Positions 25,269 to 34,492 of a stretch of DNA of 43,788 bases are shown here, piece after piece (position 1 is the stretch's first letter; each line of letters starts with the position of its first letter). The notes below the pieces were generated by a model. That model was given only the letters and a program-made list of their open reading frames with translations. It searched no databases and was not told the origin of the DNA. The translations under genes were made by a program, and so were the position numbers. The stretch comes from an uncultured Collinsella sp. (lineage in GTDB: Bacteria; Actinomycetota; Coriobacteriia; Coriobacteriales; Coriobacteriaceae): positions 1-43,788 of the forward strand of contig CAUEMA010000018.1 of assembly GCA_959018755.1 (NCBI GenBank). The letters are read 5' to 3'.

Positions 25269-28200
25269 ATGGATATGTTTGAGGACGAGTGCCAGCGCGC
25301 CTCGTGGCGTCGTCATGGAGCGATTGCCCGTGGCGTAGCCAAGCGCGGTCTGGTGGCGTTCCTGGCTTTTGCCATGGCTTTTGGCACCACGCCGGCGCAA
25401 CTTTGGGCCGAGGGCGCCGAGGGCATTGCCGAGGCCGTGGCTCAGGCTACGACGGGCGGCGAGGGCGCGGCAGCCGACGATAGCGCTGCTGCCGCCGATG
25501 CCGGTGCGAACGGTGCTGCTGCGGAGGACGGCGCGGGTGCCAGTGACGCTGCTGCCGATGGCGCCGACGCAGGTCAGGGCGCAACTGCGAGTGCCGCGAA
25601 TGGTGCTGACACCGCCGCAGACAACGCAACTGAGTCCGAGAACTCTGCGGCGGCGCCTGCTGCTTCGGAGCAGAAGAACGCCGTTGCCGCCGCATCCGCC
25701 ACAACGCTTTCCGGTGAGGCAAAGGTCTTCATTCAGGACGCCAAGGATAAAGACAACTCGTATTCCACGAAGTCCGGCGCGCTCAATGTGGGTGATACGC
25801 TCTGGGCCAATATGTACGATGAGGTCGAGACCGAGGACTACTGGGGCGACCCTACGACCGAGACCAAATCGGTCGCTAACCCCGGCGCCTGGACCTATAC
25901 CTGGCTCGCCGGCACGGTCAAGGCCAGCAGTGACGCCGCCGATTACACCGAGGTCGTAGGCCACGAGCAGTCGCTCACCATCACTGACGCGATGGAAGGC
26001 AAATACTTCATCTGCAAGGTAACGGTTGATGGCAAGGATTACTTCGGCCCCTCGGTTTCGTACGGCTCGGGTATCAATGCCAACAACATCCCCGGTCCCG
26101 TGCTGGGTGCCGGGCAGATGGAGCTTAACAGTGTCAAGCTAAATAGCGACACGCCGAGCATAGGCGATACCCTGACGGCGACTCCGTACATAAGCTATTA
26201 TCAGCAAGCCCCCGCCGACGCCAAGGTTACCTACACGTGGTCCGCATCCACCTCGCAGTACTCGGGTTTTACCAAGATCGAGGGCGAGACGGGCGCTACG
26301 CTCGTGGTGGGCGACGACCTTGAGGGCAAGTACATCAGGGTCGAGGCCAACGCTGGCGTCAACACGGTGAACAAGACCACTTCCAGCAAGGTCAAACAGG
26401 CCGGTGCGGTCGAGATTTCAGCCGTGTCCATCGTTAACACCAAGGACAACACGAGCGTCTTTGCGGTGGGGGATACCGCTAAGGCCCGCGCCAAGGAGAA
26501 GGGCGGCGCGTACGGCGCGTTCGTCGACGCGAGCAAGCTCAACTATCAGTGGCAGAGCTCTAACACCAAGAGTGGCACGTATACCGACATTGCGGGTGCC
26601 ACGGGGGAGACCCTCGAGCTAACCGTCGCTTTGGGCGGCAAGTACCTCAAGTGCAAGGTGTCTTCGAAGATCGGCTCTTCGAGCTCGACCAACTCGACGG
26701 GCGCTCTCGTTGCGGCTACCGGTTCAATTAATGTCACGAGCGTTACTATGAGCCCGACTTCGGGCAAAGTCGAGGTTGGTTCCACGATTACGGCGACCGC
26801 CAAGGCGGGCTCCACCGACGTTACCGCCGATTCGCATGTCACGTGGCAGTGGTATAAGGGCACCTCGAACTACGCGAGCTCGTGCAACACGCCTATCGAG
26901 GGTGAGACCGGTAGCACCCTGACGGTGACCGCCGCCCTTAAGGGCTACTACGTCGTGGCCAAGGCCAACGGCGGTTACGGCGAGCAGAAGCCGTACTATG
27001 CGGCGGGTCCTGTCTCCGTCGCTGGCCAAGTTGAGCTGTACGACGTGCAGTTTGAGGGCTCTCCTGCCACCAACGGCGTGCACGTGGGCGATACGCTCAA
27101 GACCAAGGTGCGCAAAAAGGACGGCTCCAACTATCACTATATCGAACGTACCGATAATGTGACCTATCAGTGGCAGTATGCAAATACCAGCTCGAGCTAT
27201 GACTCCGCTTATACCGATATCCCCGGTGCCACCGAGGCCACCTATACCGTTGACGCCGCCTATGCCGGCAAGTATCTGCGCGTGAAGGTGACAAGCGAAA
27301 ATACCGTTTTCAGCACGCAGAAGAAGAGCTCGTACAGCGGCACGCAGTCTATTGCTCCGCTTGGTCCCGTAACGCTTAAGGGCCAATACAAGCTGGCGGG
27401 CATCGAGCTTGCCGAAAAGAACGTTACGCTGAGCGTGGGTTCAAAGATCACGCCGAGCGTGCAAGTGCCGGGAAGCTGGTCGGGCTCGACCAAGGACGTG
27501 CCCGATGATGCCGACCTCACCATGGCGTGGTACGCCAAGGGCGAGGGCGATGCCGACTGGACCGAGCTTACCGACGGCATCGATACGACCGATGGTAGCC
27601 TGACCATTTCGGATGCGCTTGTTGGCAAGCGCATCAAAGTTACGGCGAACGCCCTCGACAACACCGTTGAGTGGGTTTCGCCCGATAGCGTCACCGCGGC
27701 GGGGGAGTATAACCTGCTGCGCGTGACAACTACGCCGCAGATCAATAGCGATTCGACCCATCTCGTCTCGGGCGATAGCGTTAAGGCGACGGCGCAGGCC
27801 AAGCGCGCCGACGGTTCGACCACCAACGGCATCGACGTTACCGGCCAGGCGACTGTTGCCTGGTATGCGGCGGACGATGCGAAGGCTCCAGCGGCCGACT
27901 GGACGCTTCTGTCCGATATGTCGGGCGCCACGGCAACGGTTTCGGCTTCTGCCGCGGGCAAGTATCTGAAGGCTGTCGCCAAGAGCGGCAGCTCGACGGT
28001 CGAGCTTGTCTCTGCCAATCCCGTGATCGCCGCAGGCTCTCTTGAGGCCGCAGTCCAAAAGCTCAACGATGCCAATAAACAGATTGCCGTTGATTACAGC
28101 GCTAAGGGCGGCAACGTCAATGACGCGCTGAAGGCGCAGCTTGCCGATCTGGGATTTACCGATATTGACGTCAAGGTCTCCGAGGGCGGCGTTGCCTTTA

Positions 28201-31200
28201 ATGCAGAGGATGCCAAGGCCACGGTCGGCATCTCCGACGCTCAGGATAAGACCAACGGCGATGTGACGTTCTTCTACATCGACCCCAACGACTACACCGG
28301 TTACAACATCGACGGTCTGCGTAGCGCCGATGTGGTGTTTGAGCTGTCGCGCGGCGACGAAACCGAATACTATCAGCCCAGCAAGACAGTGCAGGTTGCT
28401 TGGGACGAGGCTCGTGTGCAGCAGATGCTCGACGATGCTGCCGAGCAAATTGCCATAGGCTACGCTTCGGGCGATTCGGCCGAGTCCGTCACGTCGAATC
28501 TCACACTTCCGTACCGCGCGGGCTCCAAGAGCAAGTTCGAGGTTGAATGGAAGAGTTCCGACGGCGATGTCATTTGGCCTTCCGGTTATGGCTGGGACGA
28601 CTACACCGGCAAGGTGACGCGCGTTTCGAGCGATCGCGCCGTAACGCTGACCGCGACCGTTTCGTTTGTGAGCGGTGGCCCGTCTGACGTTAAGGGCGCG
28701 CACGACTTCACGGTGACCGTCAAGGGCGATCCCGAGAAGGTCGCCGCCGACAAGAAGGCACTGCAGGAAAAGGTCGATGCGGCCTTTACCTACGACAACA
28801 TTAAATACTCCGGCACCGAAACGGTTGCCAACAAGGATGGCCTGACCGCCGACCTGCAGATGCCGCGCACGAGCACGCTCAATATCGACGGCAAGTACTA
28901 CGAGGTCAAGTACTCTGCCAGCACCGATGACATCACGATTAACGGCTACAAGGGCACGGTTTACCAGCCGCTGCCTGGCACCGAGGCAGCGAAGACCAAG
29001 GTCACCCTTACGGTGACCGATAAGTCCAACGCCGAGGTCACGGCAAGCAAGACCCTCGACTTCGCGATTGCCCCGCAGGACCAGGACGAGCTCGATGCCG
29101 AGCTTTCTCTTATGGAGCAGGCCAAGGCTGGCTACGCTGCTGCCATCCTTAACGGTCAGGATGCCGCTGCTGTCACCGGTGACATGCACGCGTTCCAGAA
29201 GGCGTATCTCGATGCCGACGGTAAGCTCGCGTGGAGCTACGACAAGGCGACGACCGATTCGACGTCCCTTGGTATTGTTCCGGTGGATCTGCCTGGCTAT
29301 GACGCGATGTCCGGGCAGGATTGGCGTCTGTTTAAGTCGAGCAACAGCCCTATTGTCTCCGCAGAGAATCTCAAGGTCACGCAGCCGCAGTACAACACGA
29401 AGGTTGTCGTTTCCTCGCGCCTGACGAGCGAGAAGTACGCTCGCTATGCCGAGCGCTATCCCGACAATGCCACGTATGCCAAGCTTGCCAACCAGGACGT
29501 GTCGGCAAAAATCACGGTTCTGGGCACGAGTGGTCAAGATAGCCCCGAGGTTACAGCAACATGCTCGGTTATCGGCATCGATGCCGATAGCAACCAGCAG
29601 ACCTGGACCGCCGCCGAACCGTATACGTTAAAAACGGGGTCTACCGCCGCCGACCTCTCTGAGGCGCTCTTCAAGAAGCACGGCCTCACCGCCGATTACG
29701 GCATGGGAACCTGGGGCTGGTACCTCAATTCCATCACCTCGCCCGTCGACGCGGGCCAAACGCTTGGCTATGATTCGCAGACCGGAGCGTACTGGCAGCT
29801 CTTCATCAACGGCACGGCCGCATCGGTTGGTGCGGGCGGCTACGTGCTCGAGGCCGGCGACTCGGTCGTCTGGTACTACTCCAAGTACGGCGACCCGGCG
29901 CCCACCGACCAGCTTTCCGTGAGCTGCGAGGTTGTTGGCCAGGCTAAGGACGGTAGCCAGCAGACCTGGGCTCAGCCCACGACTATCCAAGTGAAGGAGG
30001 GCTCGACCGCGGCGGAGCTCTCTGAGCAGGTGTTCAAGCAGGCTGGCATTGGCGCCAACACTGGGACGGGCTCCTACGGCTGGTTCCTCAACTCGCTCAC
30101 CTCTCCGTTTGATGAGGACGTAAAGCTCTCGACCGAACAGGTTGACGCTTCCACTTGGAAATTCTGGCAGTTCTTTGTCAACGGCAAGAAGGCCAATGTC
30201 GGCGCCGGTAACTACACGCTCAAGGCCGGTGACAAGGTTTCCTGGGTCTACGGCTCTGACGGTACTATGCCTGGGCAGGCAAAGGCTTCCCTGCAGATTA
30301 TCGGTGTTGACAGCGGCGGTAATGTTCAGACGTGGGCGCCTGCAGCTGACTACACCATGGTTGATACCGCGACCGTGGCTGATGCGACTGAACTTGCCTT
30401 CAAGCAGAGTGGCATCTCTGCGGATTATGGTACGGGTGCATGGGGCTGGTTCCTCAACTCAATTACATCGCCGTTTGATGGGCGAACGCTCGCTTGGGAC
30501 TCCACGACTGGGGCTTACTGGAAGCTCTTTATCGATGGCAAGCCTTCCGATTTGGGCGCGGGCGGCGTCCAGCTGAAGGACGCGAAGTCTATCGCCTGGG
30601 TCTATACGGCTGGCGACAAGCTGCCTGACCCCGATGCCCTCACGACCGACCCCAACGCGCCTAAGTCTAACTTCGACTCTGCCTGGCCTGCGTTTGCCGG
30701 CGGCAAAGTCAATGGCTCGGTTGCCGAAGTGCCGACTCCGTCTGGTGCGGCTGAATCTGCGTGGGATGAGCCCGCGGATATCAAGGGCGATGCAAAAGGC
30801 GTTTCGGACTTGCTCATTATCGACGGTAATATTTGCGCGGTTAAGGGCAACCGCATTGTGCTCATAGATTCTGAAACCGGAAAGAAGGAGCTTGCGAGCT
30901 GCTCTATTGGCGCGAACATTGGCTACTTCTGCCGTCCCGCCTATAAAGACGGCTATCTGGTTGTTCCTTTTGAGGACGGCTCGCTTGGCATTTTTGTTCT
31001 GGACAAGAAGGATGGGCAGTACTCGATAGCCTGTCGATACAAGACCCCTTCGCTCGGGATCAAAGATACCCAAGCTCTCACGTCCGTTACCATCTCCGAC
31101 GGCAAGGCCTACGCAGGCTTCACTGTTGTCGACGGTTCAGAAGGTGCGCTCGTGTGCGTTGACCTGGCTTCCGGCAAAGTGGACTGGACAACAGACAAAA

Positions 31201-32426
31201 AGAAGTCCGAGACCAACGAGAACGAGGGCTACTACTGGGCGGGCGCTGCGGCCTCCGGTGACGACATCATCATCGGTAACGAGTCCGGTAAGGTTGCCCT
31301 CATTGATGGCTCCAACGGCAAAGAGCTCTCGAGCGTAAGCGTAGGCACGCCCGTTCGCTCCGGCATCATTGCCGTCGAGGTTGGCGAGAACGGCGACGGC
31401 ACGTATCTCGCGGTCTCCCGCGATAACGGAACGCTCTACAAGATTCGTCGCAGCGGGGACAAGCTGACCCTCGAGGGCAAACCCGTTGCCTTCGCGGCCA
31501 TCTCCACCTCTACGCCGGCAGTGAGCAACGGCCTGGCGTATGTCTGCGGCATGGACATCGAGGGTTACGGAACGCTCTCTGTCATCGATCTGAGCACTAT
31601 GAGCGTTAAAAAGAGCATCCGCGCAGACAAGGGCGAGTCCAAGAGTACCCCGCTCGTCTCGGTTCAAGGTAACGACACGTACGTGTACTTCACCTGCAAC
31701 GCTCTGCCCGGTGGCGTTTACGCTTATAAACTGGGCGACGATGCGGCGCAAATGATATTCACGCCCGACGCAAAGTATCGTGAATACTGCACCGCTTCTA
31801 TCATCTGTGATGAGAAGGGCAACCTGTACTACGCCAATGACTCGGGACGCCTCTTTAAGCTAGCGGGTGCCGAGTCCTGGAGAGTTGCGTTCGATGCACA
31901 GGGCGGTTCGTACGTTGCACCGCGTTATGTTGCCAAGAACAAGATGGTTTCCGAGCCGGCCGCCCCTACCCGCGACGGATATACGTTCCTCGGCTGGTAC
32001 ACTGCCGAAGGCGAGAAGTGGGACTTCGCCAAGGACGTCGTGACGGCCGATATGACGCTCTACGCCAAGTGGATCAAGAATGCCGCTAACCCTGGCGGCA
32101 ACGGTGGCTCCAATGGCGGCTCGGGTAATGCCGGTGCTGGTTCTGGCCCCGGTAACGGCACAGACGGCCAGCAGAGCGGCGGCGCTGTTTCGCCTGGGCA
32201 GAAGCCTGTGTCGTCGACCACGACCAAGACCAAAACCAAGGACGGCAAGGATTCCAAGAAGGATTCCGACAAGTCCGACAAGAAGGACAGCAAGAAGTCT
32301 GATAAGAAGTCCGCTGAGGCTCCGGCACAGCAGTCTGGCTTCAATCCGCTCGCCATCGCTGGCGTGGCGGCCGGCGTGATCGGTCTCGCCGTCATCGGCG
32401 TGTTCGTGCTCACCAAACGTCGGTAG
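25269..32426 (+). CDS. Giant membrane-anchored surface protein with Ig-like repeats, three DUF4430 domains and a beta-propeller
   Basis: A 2,385-residue exported protein. In order: signal segment (GLVAFLAFAMAFGTTPAQLWA); Ala-rich linker to about 145; seven Ig-like repeats of about 95-130 residues (about 150-925), each with a G-x-T-x-T...YxWxxS...GKYxKxxA pattern; two atrophied bacterial Ig modules (about 1045-1270); three DUF4430 modules (about 1430-1785) with GWxLNSxTSP and WxLFxNGxxAxxGAGxYxLxxGD motifs; a PQQ-type propeller (about 1820-2190); a Listeria-Bacteroides repeat (about 2204-2270, GYTFLGWYTAEGEKWDF); a Lys/Ser/Asp linker; and a C-terminal membrane helix ending KRR. No LPxTG motif. 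DUF4430 resembles the transcobalamin C-terminal domain, and the B12 riboswitch upstream suggests corrinoid binding. Start is uncertain: ATG 25269 after AGGAG, or ATG 25188 after GGAGGGAAGGGGG (27 residues more). Confidence 0.88.
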   Translation: MDMFEDECQRASWRRHGAIARGVAKRGLVAFLAFAMAFGTTPAQLWAEGAEGIAEAVAQATTGGEGAAADDSAAAADAGANGAAAEDGAGASDAAADGADAGQGATASAANGADTAADNATESENSAAAPAASEQKNAVAAASATTLSGEAKVFIQDAKDKDNSYSTKSGALNVGDTLWANMYDEVETEDYWGDPTTETKSVANPGAWTYTWLAGTVKASSDAADYTEVVGHEQSLTITDAMEGKYFICKVTVDGKDYFGPSVSYGSGINANNIPGPVLGAGQMELNSVKLNSDTPSIGDTLTATPYISYYQQAPADAKVTYTWSASTSQYSGFTKIEGETGATLVVGDDLEGKYIRVEANAGVNTVNKTTSSKVKQAGAVEISAVSIVNTKDNTSVFAVGDTAKARAKEKGGAYGAFVDASKLNYQWQSSNTKSGTYTDIAGATGETLELTVALGGKYLKCKVSSKIGSSSSTNSTGALVAATGSINVTSVTMSPTSGKVEVGSTITATAKAGSTDVTADSHVTWQWYKGTSNYASSCNTPIEGETGSTLTVTAALKGYYVVAKANGGYGEQKPYYAAGPVSVAGQVELYDVQFEGSPATNGVHVGDTLKTKVRKKDGSNYHYIERTDNVTYQWQYANTSSSYDSAYTDIPGATEATYTVDAAYAGKYLRVKVTSENTVFSTQKKSSYSGTQSIAPLGPVTLKGQYKLAGIELAEKNVTLSVGSKITPSVQVPGSWSGSTKDVPDDADLTMAWYAKGEGDADWTELTDGIDTTDGSLTISDALVGKRIKVTANALDNTVEWVSPDSVTAAGEYNLLRVTTTPQINSDSTHLVSGDSVKATAQAKRADGSTTNGIDVTGQATVAWYAADDAKAPAADWTLLSDMSGATATVSASAAGKYLKAVAKSGSSTVELVSANPVIAAGSLEAAVQKLNDANKQIAVDYSAKGGNVNDALKAQLADLGFTDIDVKVSEGGVAFNAEDAKATVGISDAQDKTNGDVTFFYIDPNDYTGYNIDGLRSADVVFELSRGDETEYYQPSKTVQVAWDEARVQQMLDDAAEQIAIGYASGDSAESVTSNLTLPYRAGSKSKFEVEWKSSDGDVIWPSGYGWDDYTGKVTRVSSDRAVTLTATVSFVSGGPSDVKGAHDFTVTVKGDPEKVAADKKALQEKVDAAFTYDNIKYSGTETVANKDGLTADLQMPRTSTLNIDGKYYEVKYSASTDDITINGYKGTVYQPLPGTEAAKTKVTLTVTDKSNAEVTASKTLDFAIAPQDQDELDAELSLMEQAKAGYAAAILNGQDAAAVTGDMHAFQKAYLDADGKLAWSYDKATTDSTSLGIVPVDLPGYDAMSGQDWRLFKSSNSPIVSAENLKVTQPQYNTKVVVSSRLTSEKYARYAERYPDNATYAKLANQDVSAKITVLGTSGQDSPEVTATCSVIGIDADSNQQTWTAAEPYTLKTGSTAADLSEALFKKHGLTADYGMGTWGWYLNSITSPVDAGQTLGYDSQTGAYWQLFINGTAASVGAGGYVLEAGDSVVWYYSKYGDPAPTDQLSVSCEVVGQAKDGSQQTWAQPTTIQVKEGSTAAELSEQVFKQAGIGANTGTGSYGWFLNSLTSPFDEDVKLSTEQVDASTWKFWQFFVNGKKANVGAGNYTLKAGDKVSWVYGSDGTMPGQAKASLQIIGVDSGGNVQTWAPAADYTMVDTATVADATELAFKQSGISADYGTGAWGWFLNSITSPFDGRTLAWDSTTGAYWKLFIDGKPSDLGAGGVQLKDAKSIAWVYTAGDKLPDPDALTTDPNAPKSNFDSAWPAFAGGKVNGSVAEVPTPSGAAESAWDEPADIKGDAKGVSDLLIIDGNICAVKGNRIVLIDSETGKKELASCSIGANIGYFCRPAYKDGYLVVPFEDGSLGIFVLDKKDGQYSIACRYKTPSLGIKDTQALTSVTISDGKAYAGFTVVDGSEGALVCVDLASGKVDWTTDKKKSETNENEGYYWAGAAASGDDIIIGNESGKVALIDGSNGKELSSVSVGTPVRSGIIAVEVGENGDGTYLAVSRDNGTLYKIRRSGDKLTLEGKPVAFAAISTSTPAVSNGLAYVCGMDIEGYGTLSVIDLSTMSVKKSIRADKGESKSTPLVSVQGNDTYVYFTCNALPGGVYAYKLGDDAAQMIFTPDAKYREYCTASIICDEKGNLYYANDSGRLFKLAGAESWRVAFDAQGGSYVAPRYVAKNKMVSEPAAPTRDGYTFLGWYTAEGEKWDFAKDVVTADMTLYAKWIKNAANPGGNGGSNGGSGNAGAGSGPGNGTDGQQSGGAVSPGQKPVSSTTTKTKTKDGKDSKKDSDKSDKKDSKKSDKKSAEAPAQQSGFNPLAIAGVAAGVIGLAVIGVFVLTKRR

Positions 32427-33332
32427 GTGAGGGCTGTGTCCAACAAACCTCAGGACGCCGACTCCAAGCAATCCGAGTCGTCGTTCATTCAACTCGACGA
32501 TGCAAAGCAAAAGGGCGCCGCTTCGGCGGCGTCCGCCCCTCGGCGCAGGGCGCTGCTTGGCGCTCTGACGGCCGTCTGCATTGCGCTGATTGTCGTCTCG
32601 CTGGGCTTTATTCACCCTTCCGTCAGCGGTGCTTGGTCCATCGACTGGATTGTCGAGACCGTGACGGGGGAGAGCGTCGTCGCCAAGGATGCGTCGGTTT
32701 CCGGCTCGACTATCGCTTCGGGTAAGACTGCGCCCAAGGACTCCAAATCTTCGGACAATGCGAAGGACGGGTCGAAGGACTCGGATGAATCGGATTCCAA
32801 GGACGATTCCGAATCTCCGGACAAGGACTCAAAAAAGGATTCGAAGGAGAAGAAGTCCGAAGGCAAGGGCGGCAAGAAGTCCAGCAACACGTCTGCCGGA
32901 CAGGGCTCCGAATCCGCCGGTGGATCGAGCTCTTCTTCGGGCGGCGGCTCGACGTCCGGCGGTGGGCCGGCATCCAACAGCGGCAGCGCCTCTGCTGGCA
33001 ATCAGGGCGGCTCGCAGCAGCCTGGCTACGTCACGGTGACGGTTTCGGTCACATCGGGCGCTGTGGGCAATCCTGTGTCCTCTGGCGGCACCTTCACCTT
33101 TAACAAGGGTGCCACGGCCTACGATGCCCTGTGCGCCCTGGGCCTTTCCGTGAATGCGCATGGTTCGTCGTACGGCACGTATGTCGCCGCCATTGGCGGT
33201 TTGGCCGAGAAGGAGCACGGCGGCACGAGCGGCTGGATGTATTCCGTCAACGGTGTGACGCCCAACACGGCGTGCAGCAACTACGTCCTATCCAACGGCG
33301 ATAGAGTCGTCTGGTATTACGTAACGGGCTAA
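32427..33332 (+). CDS. Small membrane-anchored DUF4430 protein
   Basis: A 301-residue type II membrane protein. A basic cytoplasmic start (APRRRALLGAL) leads to one transmembrane helix (about 45-66). A long Asp/Lys/Ser then Gly/Ser spacer follows (about 95-195), and a single DUF4430 domain ends the protein at its last residue (GTFTFNKGATAYDALCAL, GWMYSVNGVTP, YVLSNGDRVVWYYVTG). Two Cys (in DALCAL and ACSNY) could form a disulphide. The GTG at 32427 directly abuts the previous stop; GTG 32436 is an alternative. It is therefore in one operon with the giant protein under the B12 riboswitch. It is inferred to present a corrinoid-binding domain at the membrane. Confidence 0.85.
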   Translation: MRAVSNKPQDADSKQSESSFIQLDDAKQKGAASAASAPRRRALLGALTAVCIALIVVSLGFIHPSVSGAWSIDWIVETVTGESVVAKDASVSGSTIASGKTAPKDSKSSDNAKDGSKDSDESDSKDDSESPDKDSKKDSKEKKSEGKGGKKSSNTSAGQGSESAGGSSSSSGGGSTSGGGPASNSGSASAGNQGGSQQPGYVTVTVSVTSGAVGNPVSSGGTFTFNKGATAYDALCALGLSVNAHGSSYGTYVAAIGGLAEKEHGGTSGWMYSVNGVTPNTACSNYVLSNGDRVVWYYVTG

Positions 33333-33355
33333 ATGCCTCAACATAGCGCGCCAAG

Positions 33356-33392
33356 CGGGCGGTTCGGACAAACATCCGAGCCGCCCGTTTTT
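33356..33392 (+). terminator. Terminator of the DUF4430 operon
   Basis: CGGGCGG-TTCGGA (33356-33368) pairs with TCCGA-G-CCGCCCG (33375-33387), followed by TTTTT. Confidence 0.9.
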
Positions 33393-33400
33393 ATGCGAAT

Positions 33401-33752
33401 GGGACGCCGTTTCCCAATCGAGGCTCAACCGGAAATTCCATCCACTCTGAAGGCGAATTCCGGGATACAGTTTCCGCATCAGCATCCATTGGGAAAGCGC
33501 ATCCCGTTCTAGACATCGATAACGGGATACGCTTTCCGTTTCGGCGTCCGCGGGAAACTGCGTCCCGCTCTGGGGGCTCATTCCGGGATGGATTTTCCGC
33601 ATGGGGGCTCATCCGGAAACTGCGTCCCGTTCTGCCGACTGATTCCGGGACACACTTTCCGCTAGGACGGCGTTGCGGAAACTGCGTCCCACTCTGAGGG
33701 CGCAATCTGGGATGCAGCTTCCGGAACGGTGCCCCTAGGGAAACTGCGGCCC
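33401..33752. repeat. Array of alternating inverted 14-mers, 61-62 bp period
   Basis: Twelve 14-mers alternate between F (consensus GGAAACTGCGTCCC) and its reverse complement R (GGGACGCAGTTTCC). R starts are 33401, 33462, 33524, 33585, 33647 and 33709; F starts are 33431, 33492, 33553, 33615, 33677 and 33739. Steps are 61 or 62 bp throughout. F-to-R spacers are 17-18 bp with a loose (G/A)(C/T)TCTG...ATTCC pattern; R-to-F spacers are 15-16 bp and more variable. Every neighbouring pair can form a hairpin. The period is not a multiple of three, arguing against coding. It fills most of the 532-bp gap between two terminators. Confidence 0.9.
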
Positions 33753-33804
33753 ATTTCGGCGTTGTAGCCCGCCTCGTACGCCTTCCTTGGCAGGCTCGGC
33801 AAAC

Positions 33805-33838
33805 AAAAAACCGGTTGGAACGAGAATTCCAACCGGTT
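33805..33838 (-). terminator. Terminator of GtrA-like gene 1
   Basis: A perfect 12-bp stem AACCGGTTGGAA (33809-33820) with TTCCAACCGGTT (33827-33838), CGAGAA loop, and a T-tract on the minus strand. It ends 27 bp after the gene. Confidence 0.9.
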
Positions 33839-33864
33839 ATACCTTCAAGCAAATGTCAAACAAA

Positions 33865-34272
33865 CTACGACTGCGCGCCCTCGAGGAAAAGGCGACGGCT
33901 AAAGTAGTTGTACCAGGTGATCAAGAACGTGGCGATGGCCTTCATGGCCTGGTAGCCGATGCTCAAAAACGTGACGCCTACAAACATGTACAGGTCGTTG
34001 AGGCCCAAGCCAATCACCGACAGGATGGTGAAGATCGTGAACTCGCGCTTGCGGCTCATGCCCTCGCGATGGTCGAACACGTACTTCATGCTGAGCCAGT
34101 AGTTAACCACGACGGACGTGGTAAACGAGATCGTGGTGCTCATCAAAAAGTCGAGGTGGAACAGCTCGACGAGCGCAATGAGCATACCCCAGTCGATGCC
34201 AAAGGAGATAAGACCCACGACAGCGAACTTGAGGAATTGCTTGGTATGAGGTTGTGCCAGTGCCTTGCGCAC
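33865..34272 (-). CDS. GtrA-like four-helix membrane protein
   Basis: A 135-residue GtrA-family protein; members are thought to flip lipid-linked sugars, such as undecaprenyl-phosphate glucose, across the membrane for polymer glycosylation. Four hydrophobic segments are visible: FLKFAVVGLISFGIDWGML, TTISFTTSVVVNYWL, FTIFTILSVIGLGLNDLYMF and the C-terminal AIATFLITWYNYFSRRLFL. The loop motif MKYVFDHREGMSRKREF is typical. The start is a GTG at 34272 with GGAT upstream; longer frames extend beyond the family's usual N-terminus. A paralogue follows at 34493. No glycosyltransferase is adjacent, so the lipid substrate is unknown. Confidence 0.87.
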   Translation of the reverse strand: MRKALAQPHTKQFLKFAVVGLISFGIDWGMLIALVELFHLDFLMSTTISFTTSVVVNYWLSMKYVFDHREGMSRKREFTIFTILSVIGLGLNDLYMFVGVTFLSIGYQAMKAIATFLITWYNYFSRRLFLEGAQS

Positions 34273-34424
34273 GTAATCACATCCAATGCGTTGACGAATC
34301 GAGCAACGAGATACTTTAGAGCTTTTGCGTGGGAAACGTAAGGTCTTTGGCAAGAACTATACGAACTCGCCAAATATTCAAGAGGCAATCCGCAAACGTT
34401 GCAAATCTTGCCGTAAACGAGCAA

Positions 34425-34468
34425 GGCCCACGAACAACGCAGCGCTCGACGCGCGTCGTCCGTGGGCC
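34425..34468 (-). terminator. Possible terminator of GtrA-like gene 2
   Basis: GGCCCACG (34425-34432) pairs with CGTGGGCC (34461-34468) across a 28-nt GC-rich loop; on the minus strand only a weak T-rich stretch follows. It lies in the 220-bp gap between the two GtrA-like genes. Confidence 0.45.
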
Positions 34469-34492
34469 CCGTAGTGCAACGGGGAGGCCGGG

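Noticed and set aside
27441..29537. 698-codon open frame opposite the giant surface protein
   Set aside because: Low-complexity Arg/Leu/Val-rich product, no recognisable domain; the plus-strand gene has clear modular homology.
33401..33752. CRISPR array
   Set aside because: The repeats alternate in orientation, are only 14 bp, and spacers are short and partly conserved; no cas genes.
33391..33852. Open frame running through the inverted-repeat array
   Set aside because: The 61-62 bp period shifts frame each unit, there is no ribosome site, and the apparent peptide repeats are a consequence of the DNA repeats.
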